From an uncultured Roseovarius sp. (GTDB lineage Bacteria; Pseudomonadota; Alphaproteobacteria; Rhodobacterales; Rhodobacteraceae): 64,000 bases of DNA. The notes beneath the pieces are model-generated. The model made no database searches. It was given only the letters and a program-made list of their open reading frames with translations, and was not told where the DNA came from. The stretch lies in NCBI GenBank assembly GCA_947499555.1, contig CANMOU010000001.1:1302001-1366000 (forward strand), in the 5' to 3' direction. Each line of letters opens with the position of its first letter. The stretch's first letter is position 1. Made by a program: the position numbers and the translations under genes. This document shows positions 43,175-51,950 of this stretch, piece by piece.

Positions 43175-44843
43175 TGCGATTTCACCCCGCGACCCGAATG
43201 AGGTCATGAAGCTTGACCGGTTGGGTTCGGCGCATCAATGCCGCCTGAGTTTCATGCGCCAGCTTTTGCGGCGCATGAGCCGCGAAAACTGGGCTTTTGA
43301 GACACCGGTCTTCGACATTGATGCAAAAGGTGTGGGGCATGCGGTCTACACCGCAAGAGGCCCTGAACACAGCTATTCGCTTGTGGCCTTCGCCCATGAT
43401 CTGCCGCCCGAAAAACGCTCTGATCGGGTGATCGCAACGGCGTGGGACGCAACATTCACCTTGTTTGACGGGGTGCCCGACGCGGACGACATCGCAAGGC
43501 TGTCAAAGAACGTGCCGTTGCAAGAAGCCGGTCGGGTGAGTGACCGCGAGCTTAGCCTGTCGCGCGCCAATCGCTCCGTCCGGCTTTGGGATCATGTGGT
43601 CGATACGCTGGCTTCGGGCCAACAGCCAGACGCCGCGAAAGTGGGTGATGTTGGTTATCTGATGCGCACCACGGCGGTTTACGGATCGGGCAAGTTCGGG
43701 GCCGCTGACCGTGAACAGACACGCCACAGGCCGGAATGCGCAGGCCCATTTCAGGTTGAGATGCTGTCGGTCTATCTTACCCGCAGTTTCGTGATGGATC
43801 TGGTCGAGCACATGGCGCGCATGAAAGCACCGGACACCGCCGTGCCGATAGATCCGGACCTTCGGCGACGGTTTGGGATCGGCAATTCCACCGGGCTTGG
43901 CATGGCGCCGTTCCTGGTTACGCATCCCGCTTTGCTCAACGCGTGGGTTGGCGCCCGCGAAGAGGCGCTGTCCCGGGTGCGATCCTTGCCCAAGGCAACC
44001 GCGGACGAAGCCGCTGCTTTTCGTCTGCTTGTGGCGCGCGCCAGCCTGCATGCGAACGCATGGACATCTGAACATCCGTTACAAATCAATAAGTTACAGG
44101 CATTGCGCGCGGATATGATCGCCTTACAAGCGCATTTGGCGAAGGCTGATCTGATCTCGCAACAACCCTGGGACCGTCTGTGGGAATGGGCAAAAACCGC
44201 GCTGTCGCTGGAAGGTCAGGAACAACTCGCGGCGCTTCTACTTGAACCTTACGGTGATCTGGTGGATGGGCTGACCGAATGTATGGCCACCGACGAGCAC
44301 GTGACGTTTCCCATCGACGGAACCATGCGCACAAGCGTGCTGCGCGAAATCCTGGAAGGGGTTTACGGCTGGACCCTGACGATCGACTGGGACGCGCCGG
44401 AAAGCCACGCGCGTGTTTGGTACGTGTCAGAAGCAAAGCTCGAGCCGCGTCTGGGCGAGCGATATGAAGAGCCGATTGAACCCTATGAGCAACCACTTGG
44501 CCCGGGGCGCGATGCCGCACGGCTTTATGTGGCGCTTAAAGAGGTGGATACAAGCGTTGCGGCCTTCCTGCTGGCCCATCCGGAACATCGCCATATCGCG
44601 CGACGAGCCCAAATCGCCGCGCGCCTGCCGTATGCGGAAATCCGCGACAACACGTTGAGCGCCACGATGCTGCCCATCGACATGTTACGGCTCAAGCTAA
44701 GCTTTTTCGGGGCCTGCCATTTCGATCCGCGCTCGGATCGGTGGCTGCGGATCAACATGTTTCAGCATGCCCCCTTCCCCCACGAATTGGCGCAAGGCAG
44801 CGATGACTGGACCTTGCCGCCCCTGCCCATCGCCGCGCAATGA
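43167..44843 (+). CDS. conserved hypothetical protein, 558 aa
   Basis: I do not recognise this protein. It starts MVDAISPRDPNEVMKLDRLGSAHQCRLSFMRQLLRRM, has no signal peptide or membrane span, and is rich in charged and aromatic residues. Blocks that look conserved include RTTAVYGSGKFGAADREQ, FGIGNSTGLGMAPFLVTHP and SFFGACHFDPRSDRWLRINMFQH. ATG 43167 gives an 8-base overlap with the M19-like gene and a 4-base overlap with DUF3726, so it is an integral part of the operon and probably a cytoplasmic enzyme or enzyme partner. Confidence 0.75.
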   Translation: MVDAISPRDPNEVMKLDRLGSAHQCRLSFMRQLLRRMSRENWAFETPVFDIDAKGVGHAVYTARGPEHSYSLVAFAHDLPPEKRSDRVIATAWDATFTLFDGVPDADDIARLSKNVPLQEAGRVSDRELSLSRANRSVRLWDHVVDTLASGQQPDAAKVGDVGYLMRTTAVYGSGKFGAADREQTRHRPECAGPFQVEMLSVYLTRSFVMDLVEHMARMKAPDTAVPIDPDLRRRFGIGNSTGLGMAPFLVTHPALLNAWVGAREEALSRVRSLPKATADEAAAFRLLVARASLHANAWTSEHPLQINKLQALRADMIALQAHLAKADLISQQPWDRLWEWAKTALSLEGQEQLAALLLEPYGDLVDGLTECMATDEHVTFPIDGTMRTSVLREILEGVYGWTLTIDWDAPESHARVWYVSEAKLEPRLGERYEEPIEPYEQPLGPGRDAARLYVALKEVDTSVAAFLLAHPEHRHIARRAQIAARLPYAEIRDNTLSATMLPIDMLRLKLSFFGACHFDPRSDRWLRINMFQHAPFPHELAQGSDDWTLPPLPIAAQ

Positions 44844-45505
44844 GCTGGTCCATGAACGAGGTCGAAAGCCTCGCGCGGAAAGCCGTGCGGGGGGCTGGTT
44901 ATGATTGGGGCTTGGCCGAAGAGGCGGGCAAGGCCACGCGCTGGACCTGCGCCGCTGGATGGCCGGGCGCGACGGCGCTGGCGCATCTGCTGGACCACAC
45001 CAAGGATATGTCCAAAGCCGAACTTGGGCCAGCGTCCCTGACCGGGACATGGGTGGCAAAGCAGGGTGTCTTGTGTCCGATCACCACCGGGGCCAGCTTG
45101 TGTGATCTTGCCTCGGACTGGGCAGATGGCAGGATTGCCGAAATTGGTCCCGTGATGCAGCCCATGCTGCTTATTCCCTACTTGGTTTGGGCGGCGGACC
45201 GGACTGGCGCTGCGCTATCGCTCCGTTTGGAGGGTTTAAGGCTCACCCGCGCCGAAGGCGAAACTTATTTGCACGACCCGGATATCGCGCGTCAGGCGGC
45301 GCAGGCCGATTGGGTTCGAGTGGAGCCAGCGGGCGTACCGCCTGTGAAAGCGGATCTGGGCGCACGGCTCAACCGTGCCTACCGCGCAGAGCTGTCTCGC
45401 GAGACAGTGACTACCCTCAACAGGCTCGCGAAACGCACCTATGCGCCGGAGACAGAATCCAGTCGGCTCGGCGGTGCAGGTGCGGGGTTGAGCGACAATG
45501 ACTGA
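44840..45505 (+). CDS. DUF3726 family protein
   Basis: A 221-aa protein, MSWSMNEVESLARKAVRGAGYDWGLAEEAGKATRW, the N-terminal signature I associate with DUF3726, a family of unknown function. It has no signal peptide. The start overlaps the 558-aa gene by four bases and the end overlaps the proline-racemase-family gene by eight. The strict coupling suggests complex formation or sequential action with its neighbours. Confidence 0.75.
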   Translation: MSWSMNEVESLARKAVRGAGYDWGLAEEAGKATRWTCAAGWPGATALAHLLDHTKDMSKAELGPASLTGTWVAKQGVLCPITTGASLCDLASDWADGRIAEIGPVMQPMLLIPYLVWAADRTGAALSLRLEGLRLTRAEGETYLHDPDIARQAAQADWVRVEPAGVPPVKADLGARLNRAYRAELSRETVTTLNRLAKRTYAPETESSRLGGAGAGLSDND

Positions 45506-46574
45506 GGCCACAGATCGCATGCGCCGGTTGCAAACCATCACCGCTGTGGAGGCGCATGCGGAAGGAGAGCCGGGCCGGGTCATCGTTGCCGGGGCACCTT
45601 CATTGCCGGGCAACACGGTTTTCGAAAAGATGCAATACATGCAAGCGCATGAAGATCGGATACGCAAACGCATGCTGCGAGAACCGCGGGGACAACCGGC
45701 GCTTTGTGCCAACTTGATCGTGCCGCCCTGCCATCCCGACGCAGATGCCGGGTTCATCATCATGGAGCAAACGGAATACCCGCCCATGTCCGGCTCGAAC
45801 ACGATTTGCGTGGTCACGGTGCTGCTGGAAACCGGGATCTTGCCTATGATCGAGCCCGTGACCGACCTGACGCTGGAGGCACCGGCGGGATTGATCAAAG
45901 TGCGCGCCGATTGCATCGATGGCAAGGTAACGCGCGTGACATTTCGTAATGTTCCCGCCTTTGCCGTGCACCTTGATGCACCACTGGATGTGCCGGATCT
46001 GGGGCGGATCAAAGTCGATCTGGCCTGGGGTGGGATGTTTTACGTCATGGCGGATGCCGATGCGCTTGGCGTGTCGCTTGAAGCCGAAAATGGCGCGCAG
46101 ATTGTCCAGACCTCGGAGCGTATCCTGGCGGCTGCACGCGAACAGCTTCCCGTGAGCCATCCCGATAACCCCGCGATCACAGGGCCAACGATCAGCCAGC
46201 TTTTTGGCGCGCCCAGTGCCACCGGCACGCATGGCAGGAATGCCGTGACCGTCTCGACCGGAGGGTTTGACCCCAACCGCCCCCATGCGCTGCCCGGTAC
46301 ATTGGACCGATCACCTTGCGGCACGGGCACCTGCGCGCGCATGGCGGTGCTGCATGCGCGAGGAATGCTGGAGGTCGGACAGGACTACGTCCATGCCGGG
46401 CCACTTGGCACAACGTTCACTGGCCGGATCGAAGAGGTGACGCGCGTGGCGGGGCAGATGGCAATCTTGCCGACGCTCTCTGGGCAAGGCTGGATCTATG
46501 GCAAGACAGACTACACGCTTGATCCGACCGACCCGTTCCCGGAGGGATTCACAATCGGTGACATCTGGGCTTAG
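45498..46574 (+). CDS. proline racemase family protein (hydroxyproline epimerase/dehydratase-like, Ser/Cys type)
   Basis: A 358-aa protein of the proline racemase superfamily. The two catalytic positions read Ser98 (PPMSGSNT, where racemases have MCGH) and Cys274 (RSPCGTGTC). Cys/Cys pairs mark proline racemase and 4-hydroxyproline 2-epimerase, Cys/Thr marks trans-3-hydroxyproline dehydratase; as I recall, Ser/Cys members have shown both epimerase and dehydratase activity. It is the last gene of the coupled operon and ends 10 bases from convergent ribE. Confidence 0.87.
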   Translation: MTEATDRMRRLQTITAVEAHAEGEPGRVIVAGAPSLPGNTVFEKMQYMQAHEDRIRKRMLREPRGQPALCANLIVPPCHPDADAGFIIMEQTEYPPMSGSNTICVVTVLLETGILPMIEPVTDLTLEAPAGLIKVRADCIDGKVTRVTFRNVPAFAVHLDAPLDVPDLGRIKVDLAWGGMFYVMADADALGVSLEAENGAQIVQTSERILAAAREQLPVSHPDNPAITGPTISQLFGAPSATGTHGRNAVTVSTGGFDPNRPHALPGTLDRSPCGTGTCARMAVLHARGMLEVGQDYVHAGPLGTTFTGRIEEVTRVAGQMAILPTLSGQGWIYGKTDYTLDPTDPFPEGFTIGDIWA

Positions 46575-46584
46575 GGCTTGAAAC

Positions 46585-47172
46585 TCAAGACATTTCCGCC
46601 AGCCGCGCTACGTAACGCGCCAGCGTATCAATTTCCAGATTGACCTGATCACCCTTCGCAACGCGGCCCCAGGTTGTCACCTCTTTGGTGTGGGGGATGA
46701 AGTTGATGCCGAAGACCGCGCCCTCAACCTCGTTGACGGTAAGCGAGGTGCCGTTCAACGCCACGGAACCTTTGGGCGCAATAAACCGCGCCAGCGTTTC
46801 AGGTGCGCGCAGGCTTACACGGGTGCTGTCGCCCTCATCAAGCACATCGACCACTTCGGCCAGCCCGTCCACATGGCCTGACACGATATGCCCACCAAGT
46901 TCATCGCCAACACGCAGCGCGCGTTCCAGATTGACGCGACGCCCCACGTCCCAAGACCCCAGGTTGGTTTTTGACACCGTCTCGGCCGAGACATCGACAT
47001 CGAACCAATCCGCCCCTTTGGTCACGACCGTAAGACACACTCCATCACAGGCAATCGAGGCTCCGATATCGACACCGCTCATGTCATAGCCTGTCCCGAT
47101 CCGAGCGCGCAGGTCGCCGCGCTGCTCAAGCTGCCGGATTTCTCCCATATCAGTGACGATACCCGTGAACAT
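46585..47172 (-). CDS. ribE: riboflavin synthase alpha subunit
   Basis: Dismutates two 6,7-dimethyl-8-ribityllumazine molecules to riboflavin and a pyrimidine. The 195-aa product starts MFTGIVTDMGEIRQ and has the two lumazine-binding repeats (GVCLTVV...VNLERALRVGDELGGHIVSGHVDG and LNGTSLTVNEVEG...FIPHTKEVTTW). ATG 47172 is the family start; an upstream in-frame ATG adds nine unneeded residues. ribD and nrdR, its usual neighbours, lie about 5.8 kb away past a capsule module. Confidence 0.95.
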   Translation of the reverse strand: MFTGIVTDMGEIRQLEQRGDLRARIGTGYDMSGVDIGASIACDGVCLTVVTKGADWFDVDVSAETVSKTNLGSWDVGRRVNLERALRVGDELGGHIVSGHVDGLAEVVDVLDEGDSTRVSLRAPETLARFIAPKGSVALNGTSLTVNEVEGAVFGINFIPHTKEVTTWGRVAKGDQVNLEIDTLARYVARLAEMS

Positions 47173-47340
47173 GACGTCCTCCTTTGGCCTTCCCTGCACC
47201 TAGCCGGAGCAATTGGTCATGACAAGGGATCATCCGCGTCGCTGCCAGGTCAAATGAGCCTTAATTTTGCCTCAATCTTGCTGTAATAATGACAAAAATG
47301 AGCAGTGCGTAATTTGTGAATTGGGTTCAACACGGGGCGA

Positions 47341-48639
47341 ATGTTGATGAGTGTGCCGCCTGTAGGCCAACGATCTTTCCTGTTTTTGCAGGGCCCGCAC
47401 GGGCCGTTTTTTGCGCGCCTTGGCGCAATGCTGACCCGGACAGGTGCGTCTGTCTGGCGTGTTGGCTTCAATGCAGGTGACGCACTTTTCTGGCGCGATA
47501 AATCGAGCTACATCCCGTTCAATGGCACGCAGACTGACTGGCGTCCGACCTTCCGGCTTTTGGTGGCCGAGAAGAAGATCACCGACATTGTGATTTACGG
47601 TGACACGCGGCCTATCCATGCGCAGGCGGTGCAGGAAGCCAAGGCTCTGGCGCTGACCGTTCATGTGTTCGAGGAAGGCTATATGCGGCCTTATTGGGTC
47701 ACCTACGAGCGCGGCGGCTCGAACGGACATTCGCGCCTGATGCATATGAGCGTTGAGAACATGCGCACGGCACTCAAGAATTCCGATATGGACAGCCCGC
47801 TGCCGCCCGCCTCTTGGGGGGATATGCGCCAGCATGTGTTTTACGGCGCGGTCTATCACGGCGCGGTGCTACTATTTAACGGCAATTACCGGAATTTCCG
47901 TCCGCATCGCGCGCTGAGTGTGCGCCAGGAATTCAAACTCTATCTCAAGCGGCTCTTGCTGATGCCAGCTCAGGCAATCGAGCGCCGGATCGCAACCGCC
48001 CGCATCCGCCACGGCGGCTTCCCCTATCATCTGGCCCTTTTGCAGCTGGAACATGATGCCTCGTTCCAGATGCATTCGCCCTTTTCCACGATGTCGGATT
48101 TTCTGGAAACGGTGCTGGAGAACTTTGCGGCCGGTGCACCGAAGCACCATCACCTTGTGGTCAAGGCCCATCCGCTTGAAGATGGCCGCGCGCCGATCCG
48201 CTCGGCGCTTAACAGGCTGGCAAAGAAGCATAATATCGCCAACCGGGTGCATTACGTGCGGGGCGGAAAGTTGGCCCAGCTTTTGGACGAAGCCCGCAGC
48301 GCCGTGACCGTGAATTCCACGGCTGCACAGCAGGTGCTCTGGCGCGGTATTCCGCTCAAGACTTTTGGGCAGGCCGTTTATGCCAAACCTGAATTCACAT
48401 CGACAAAACCCTTGCGCGACTTCTTTGCAGGGGCCGAACGACCAGACCGCAAGGCGTATGCCGATTATCGGCGGTACCTGCTGGAGACAAGCCAGGTCGC
48501 TGGCGGGTTTTACTCTGCCCGCGGACGCAGGCAACTTCTGCGCCAGACTGTCGATATGATGCTCAGCGCCGATGATCCCTATGACGCGCTGATTTCGGGC
48601 ACCGCGGCACCCCGGCAACAGTTATATGTCGTAAAATAG
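47341..48639 (+). CDS. kpsS: capsular polysaccharide biosynthesis protein, KpsS-like
   Basis: A 432-aa cytoplasmic protein with SFLFLQGPHGPFFARLGAML at the N-terminus and EEGYMRPYWVTYERGGSNGHS, then HHLVVKAHPLEDGR and VTVNSTAAQQVLWRGIPL. These match KpsS-type Kdo transferases that begin the poly-Kdo linker of group 2 capsules. It leads a three-gene capsule unit on the strand opposite to ribE, ribD and nrdR. Start at 47341 or ATG 47347. Confidence 0.88.
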   Translation: MLMSVPPVGQRSFLFLQGPHGPFFARLGAMLTRTGASVWRVGFNAGDALFWRDKSSYIPFNGTQTDWRPTFRLLVAEKKITDIVIYGDTRPIHAQAVQEAKALALTVHVFEEGYMRPYWVTYERGGSNGHSRLMHMSVENMRTALKNSDMDSPLPPASWGDMRQHVFYGAVYHGAVLLFNGNYRNFRPHRALSVRQEFKLYLKRLLLMPAQAIERRIATARIRHGGFPYHLALLQLEHDASFQMHSPFSTMSDFLETVLENFAAGAPKHHHLVVKAHPLEDGRAPIRSALNRLAKKHNIANRVHYVRGGKLAQLLDEARSAVTVNSTAAQQVLWRGIPLKTFGQAVYAKPEFTSTKPLRDFFAGAERPDRKAYADYRRYLLETSQVAGGFYSARGRRQLLRQTVDMMLSADDPYDALISGTAAPRQQLYVVK

Positions 48640-48736
48640 CCGACGGCGCGGCGCAGGCTGGATTTTTCCGAAATAGCCCATTACCTTAGTCCAAAATACT
48701 GAGGCAGTAAAAAAACAAGGTCGAGGAGACCGGGCA

Positions 48737-49885
48737 GTGAAAATCCATTCCAAACGATGGGCGAAGTCCGTCGCTATTTTGCTTGTGGCAAGCACAGTGG
48801 CGTCTTGCGGGATTCTCCCACGCTCCGGCCCGAGCAAAAGAGAAATCTTTGCTGGCTCGGTGCAGCAATCCGGCGATGCCTTTGTTGTGACGGTCAACGA
48901 TCGGGTCACGCGCGCGACCGCCGTGCAACCAACGCTTGGATTTTCAGAAGAGTTCAAATCGGCCGGTCTTGTAGGGTCTGACACGATCCGCCCGGGCGAT
49001 ACGCTTGGCCTGACGATCTGGGAAAACGTCGACGATGGCCTGCTGGCCGGGGAAGGCGTCAACCAGACCAGTTTGCAGGAAGTGCAGGTCGATGGTGCGG
49101 GATTCATCTTTGTGCCCTATGCGGGCCGGATCCGCGCCGCCGGAAACACGCCCGAGTCGATCCGCCGGATCATCACCTCGAAGCTTGATGAGCAGACCCC
49201 CGATCCACAGGTCGAGGTGCGTCGCCTTGCCGGTGATGGCGCCTCGGTCTCGCTGATCGGTGCGGTGGGCGGACAGGGTGTCTATCCGATTGAACGGCCG
49301 ACCCGCACGCTTTCAACCATGCTCGCGAATGCAGGTGGCGTCACCATTCAGCCCGAGACCGCACAAGTCACTGTTATTCGCGGAAATATGCGCTCCAAAG
49401 TATGGTTCCAGGATCTCTTCAATCACCCGAATTTCGACATCGCCCTGCGCGATGGTGACCGCATTCTGGTTGAAGAAGACACCCGTGCCTTCACCGCACT
49501 TGGCGCAACCGGTGGGCAGGCCCGCCTGCCCTTCCCGTCGCCAACGATCTCTGCAGTCGAAGCCATCGCGCAAGTGGGTGGTCTGAACACCAACACGGCT
49601 GATCCAACAGGCGTTTTCGTCATGCGCAACGAGCCACCGGAGATTGCCAATCAGGTCCTGGGCCGAACGGACCTTATCGGGGCGCAGCGCGTGGTTTACG
49701 TTCTGGACCTGACCCAACCCAATGGTCTTTTCATGGCGCGTGACTTCTCTATTCGCGACGACGACACGATCTACGTGACCGAGGCCCCGTTCACGCAGTG
49801 GAGCAAGGTCATTAGTGCGCTGACTGGTACGCTGGTCGCTGTGGGCTCCGTTTCAACCGCTGGCGACACGCTTAGCGGCAACTGA
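48737..49885 (+). CDS. polysaccharide export outer-membrane lipoprotein (Wza/KpsD-like)
   Basis: A 382-aa precursor with signal peptide and lipobox STVASC (Cys24), followed by a polysaccharide-export domain (IRPGDTLGLTIWENV...VDGAGFIFVPYAGRI) and SLBB-type repeats (SLIGAVGGQGVYPIE, ISAVEAIAQVGGLN). It probably forms the outer-membrane channel for the capsule. It ends at ATGA overlap with kpsC. The inner-membrane exporter KpsMT is not in the window. Confidence 0.9.
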   Translation: MKIHSKRWAKSVAILLVASTVASCGILPRSGPSKREIFAGSVQQSGDAFVVTVNDRVTRATAVQPTLGFSEEFKSAGLVGSDTIRPGDTLGLTIWENVDDGLLAGEGVNQTSLQEVQVDGAGFIFVPYAGRIRAAGNTPESIRRIITSKLDEQTPDPQVEVRRLAGDGASVSLIGAVGGQGVYPIERPTRTLSTMLANAGGVTIQPETAQVTVIRGNMRSKVWFQDLFNHPNFDIALRDGDRILVEEDTRAFTALGATGGQARLPFPSPTISAVEAIAQVGGLNTNTADPTGVFVMRNEPPEIANQVLGRTDLIGAQRVVYVLDLTQPNGLFMARDFSIRDDDTIYVTEAPFTQWSKVISALTGTLVAVGSVSTAGDTLSGN

Positions 49886-51924
49886 TGCCGCAGCCGGACG
49901 TCCAAGAGCCCGCCTGCGCCGATTGGTCCGGGCGGGTCTTTTACTTTAACGCGGGTTTTCTACGCCAGCGTCAGATCCGCCGGATCATGGAACTTGCGGG
50001 CTTGCCGCTGCAGCTTGGCAAACCGGGGCCGGACGACAAGATTGCCGTCTGGGGGCGTTCCCCCTATGCCGCACGTGGCGAAGCGGTTGCCGAGGCAACC
50101 GGTGCGGCACTCATACGAGTCGAGGATGCTTTTCTGCGATCCCTGCATCCGGGTCGAGACGGCGAGCCGCCTTTTGGCCTTTGCATTGATCAGACTGGTG
50201 TACATTTCGACAGCGCGCACCCTTCTGATCTTGAGGTCTTGCTGGCGACGCATCCGCTTGACGACACGGCGCTTATGGATCGCGCACGCGGTGCCATCGC
50301 CCGCCTGCGAGAGGCGCATCTGACAAAATACAGTGCTGTACCACTCGATGTGGATACACCTGAACCAGGATATGTTCTGGTCATTGACCAGACGCGAGGC
50401 GATGCCTCTGTCACCCATGGCGGCGCGGACGCCAACACCTTTCGAGAAATGCTGTATTTTGCTCAGGAAGAAAATCCCGGCGCCCGGATCCTGATTAAAA
50501 CCCATCCGGAAACCCGGGCCGGACATCGTGAGGGGTATTTCAGCGCGGAAGATGAAACCGACCGCATCTCGCTTATCTCGGACCCGATCAGCCCCTGGGT
50601 CCTTTTTGAAGGGGCTGTGGCGGTCTACACGGTGTCGTCTCAGCTTGGCTTTGAGGCGATCTTTGCCGATCACAAACCGCATGTCTTTGGCCAGCCCTTC
50701 TATGCCGGGTGGGACCTGACGCAAGATCGCCACCCGCTCCGCCTCTCACGGCGACAGCGGAACCTCAGCCGGGCGCAGCTTTTTGCGGCGGCGATGATCC
50801 TCTACCCAATCTGGTATGATCCCTATCGCGACCAACTCTGCGAGCTGGAGGATGTCGTTGCCATGATGGAGGCGCGGACGCGCGCCTGGCGTGAAGATCA
50901 CAAGGGCTGGGTCGCATCGGGCATGCGCCTGTGGAAGCGCAGACCGTTACAGCATTTCTTCGGATCCGAAAAACCGATTTTATTTCAGGATTATAAGAAG
51001 CGTACCTCATCTGGCGTATCAAAAGGCAACCGGCGGCAAATGATCTGGAGCAACACCGCCGATGACGACAGTTCGGCGGTGCGTGTAGAAGACGGTTTCC
51101 TGCGGTCCCGCGGTCTTGGGGCAGAGCTTGTGCCGGCCCTGTCGCTTGTCTGCGACGATCTTGGGATTTACTACGACCCGGCCCGCGAAAGCCGCCTAGA
51201 GCACTGGATCGGCGAACGCGCAAACCTGCGCCCGGATCAGGATCAGCGCGCCGAACGTCTGATCGCGCAGATTTGCGACATGGGGCTGAGCAAATACAAT
51301 CTCGGGGGCAAACAACCGGAATTGCCCAAGGGCCACCGCATTCTGGTGCCCGGTCAGGTGGAAGATGACGCTTCTATCCTGACCGGGGCGGGAAGCATTC
51401 GCAGCAATCTCGCGCTTTTGCAGAAGGTGCGAACGGAAAATCCTGATGCGGTTCTTCTTTACAAGCCGCACCCGGATGTGGAGGCCGGTTTGCGGCTGGG
51501 CCTGGTCGACCCTAATGCACTTGCGGAGTTGAACTGCGCGGTTCTGGCCAATACGGATCCAGCCGCAGTGATGTTGGACATCGCGGAAGTCTGGACCATG
51601 ACCTCTCTACTGGGGTTCGAAGCGCTTTTGCGTGGTGTCCCGGTAACCACGACGGGCGCTCCATTTTATGCGGGCTGGGGTCTAACGCGTGATCTTGGCG
51701 AAACCCCGGCAAGGCGGCAAGCGCGTCCCACTCTGGCAGGGCTGGTTCACGCTGCCCTGATTGACTATACCCGCTACTTCGATCCGGTCACGCGCCAACC
51801 TTGTCCGGTTGAGGTTGCACTCGACCGGCTGGCATCAGGCGACATCCCGCATCCGGGCGCGGCCAACAGGATGTTGTCAAAACTGCAAGGCCTTCTTGCA
51901 AGTTACGCGAGGTTTTGGCGCTAG
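49885..51924 (+). CDS. kpsC: capsular polysaccharide biosynthesis protein KpsC (two-domain Kdo transferase)
   Basis: A 679-aa protein with two related Kdo-transferase domains. Parallel motifs appear twice: VEDAFLRSLHPG / VEDGFLRSRGLG, YVLVIDQTRGDASVTHGGAD / ILVPGQVEDDASILTG, KTHPETRAGHREG / KPHPDVEAGLRLG, and PFYAGWDLTQD / PFYAGWGLTRD. In group 2 capsules KpsC extends the poly-Kdo linker on a lysophospholipid with KpsS. The start overlaps the lipoprotein gene stop. Confidence 0.95.
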   Translation: MPQPDVQEPACADWSGRVFYFNAGFLRQRQIRRIMELAGLPLQLGKPGPDDKIAVWGRSPYAARGEAVAEATGAALIRVEDAFLRSLHPGRDGEPPFGLCIDQTGVHFDSAHPSDLEVLLATHPLDDTALMDRARGAIARLREAHLTKYSAVPLDVDTPEPGYVLVIDQTRGDASVTHGGADANTFREMLYFAQEENPGARILIKTHPETRAGHREGYFSAEDETDRISLISDPISPWVLFEGAVAVYTVSSQLGFEAIFADHKPHVFGQPFYAGWDLTQDRHPLRLSRRQRNLSRAQLFAAAMILYPIWYDPYRDQLCELEDVVAMMEARTRAWREDHKGWVASGMRLWKRRPLQHFFGSEKPILFQDYKKRTSSGVSKGNRRQMIWSNTADDDSSAVRVEDGFLRSRGLGAELVPALSLVCDDLGIYYDPARESRLEHWIGERANLRPDQDQRAERLIAQICDMGLSKYNLGGKQPELPKGHRILVPGQVEDDASILTGAGSIRSNLALLQKVRTENPDAVLLYKPHPDVEAGLRLGLVDPNALAELNCAVLANTDPAAVMLDIAEVWTMTSLLGFEALLRGVPVTTTGAPFYAGWGLTRDLGETPARRQARPTLAGLVHAALIDYTRYFDPVTRQPCPVEVALDRLASGDIPHPGAANRMLSKLQGLLASYARFWR

Positions 51925-51933
51925 TTCTTTGAA

Positions 51934-51950
51934 GTTACTTATAAAGTAAC
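51934..51950. terminator. hairpin at the kpsC / hypothetical gene junction
   Basis: GTTACTT (51934-51940), loop ATA, AAGTAAC (51944-51950), followed by CCTTTCT. It overlaps the stop codon of the convergent hypothetical gene and lies ten bases after the kpsC stop. Likely a two-way transcript end. Confidence 0.5.

Noticed and set aside
48681-48701. Stem-loop CCTTAGT/ACTGAGG before the export lipoprotein gene as a terminator
   Set aside because: Short stem with a wobble pair, and followed by A-rich rather than T-rich sequence on the transcribed strand.
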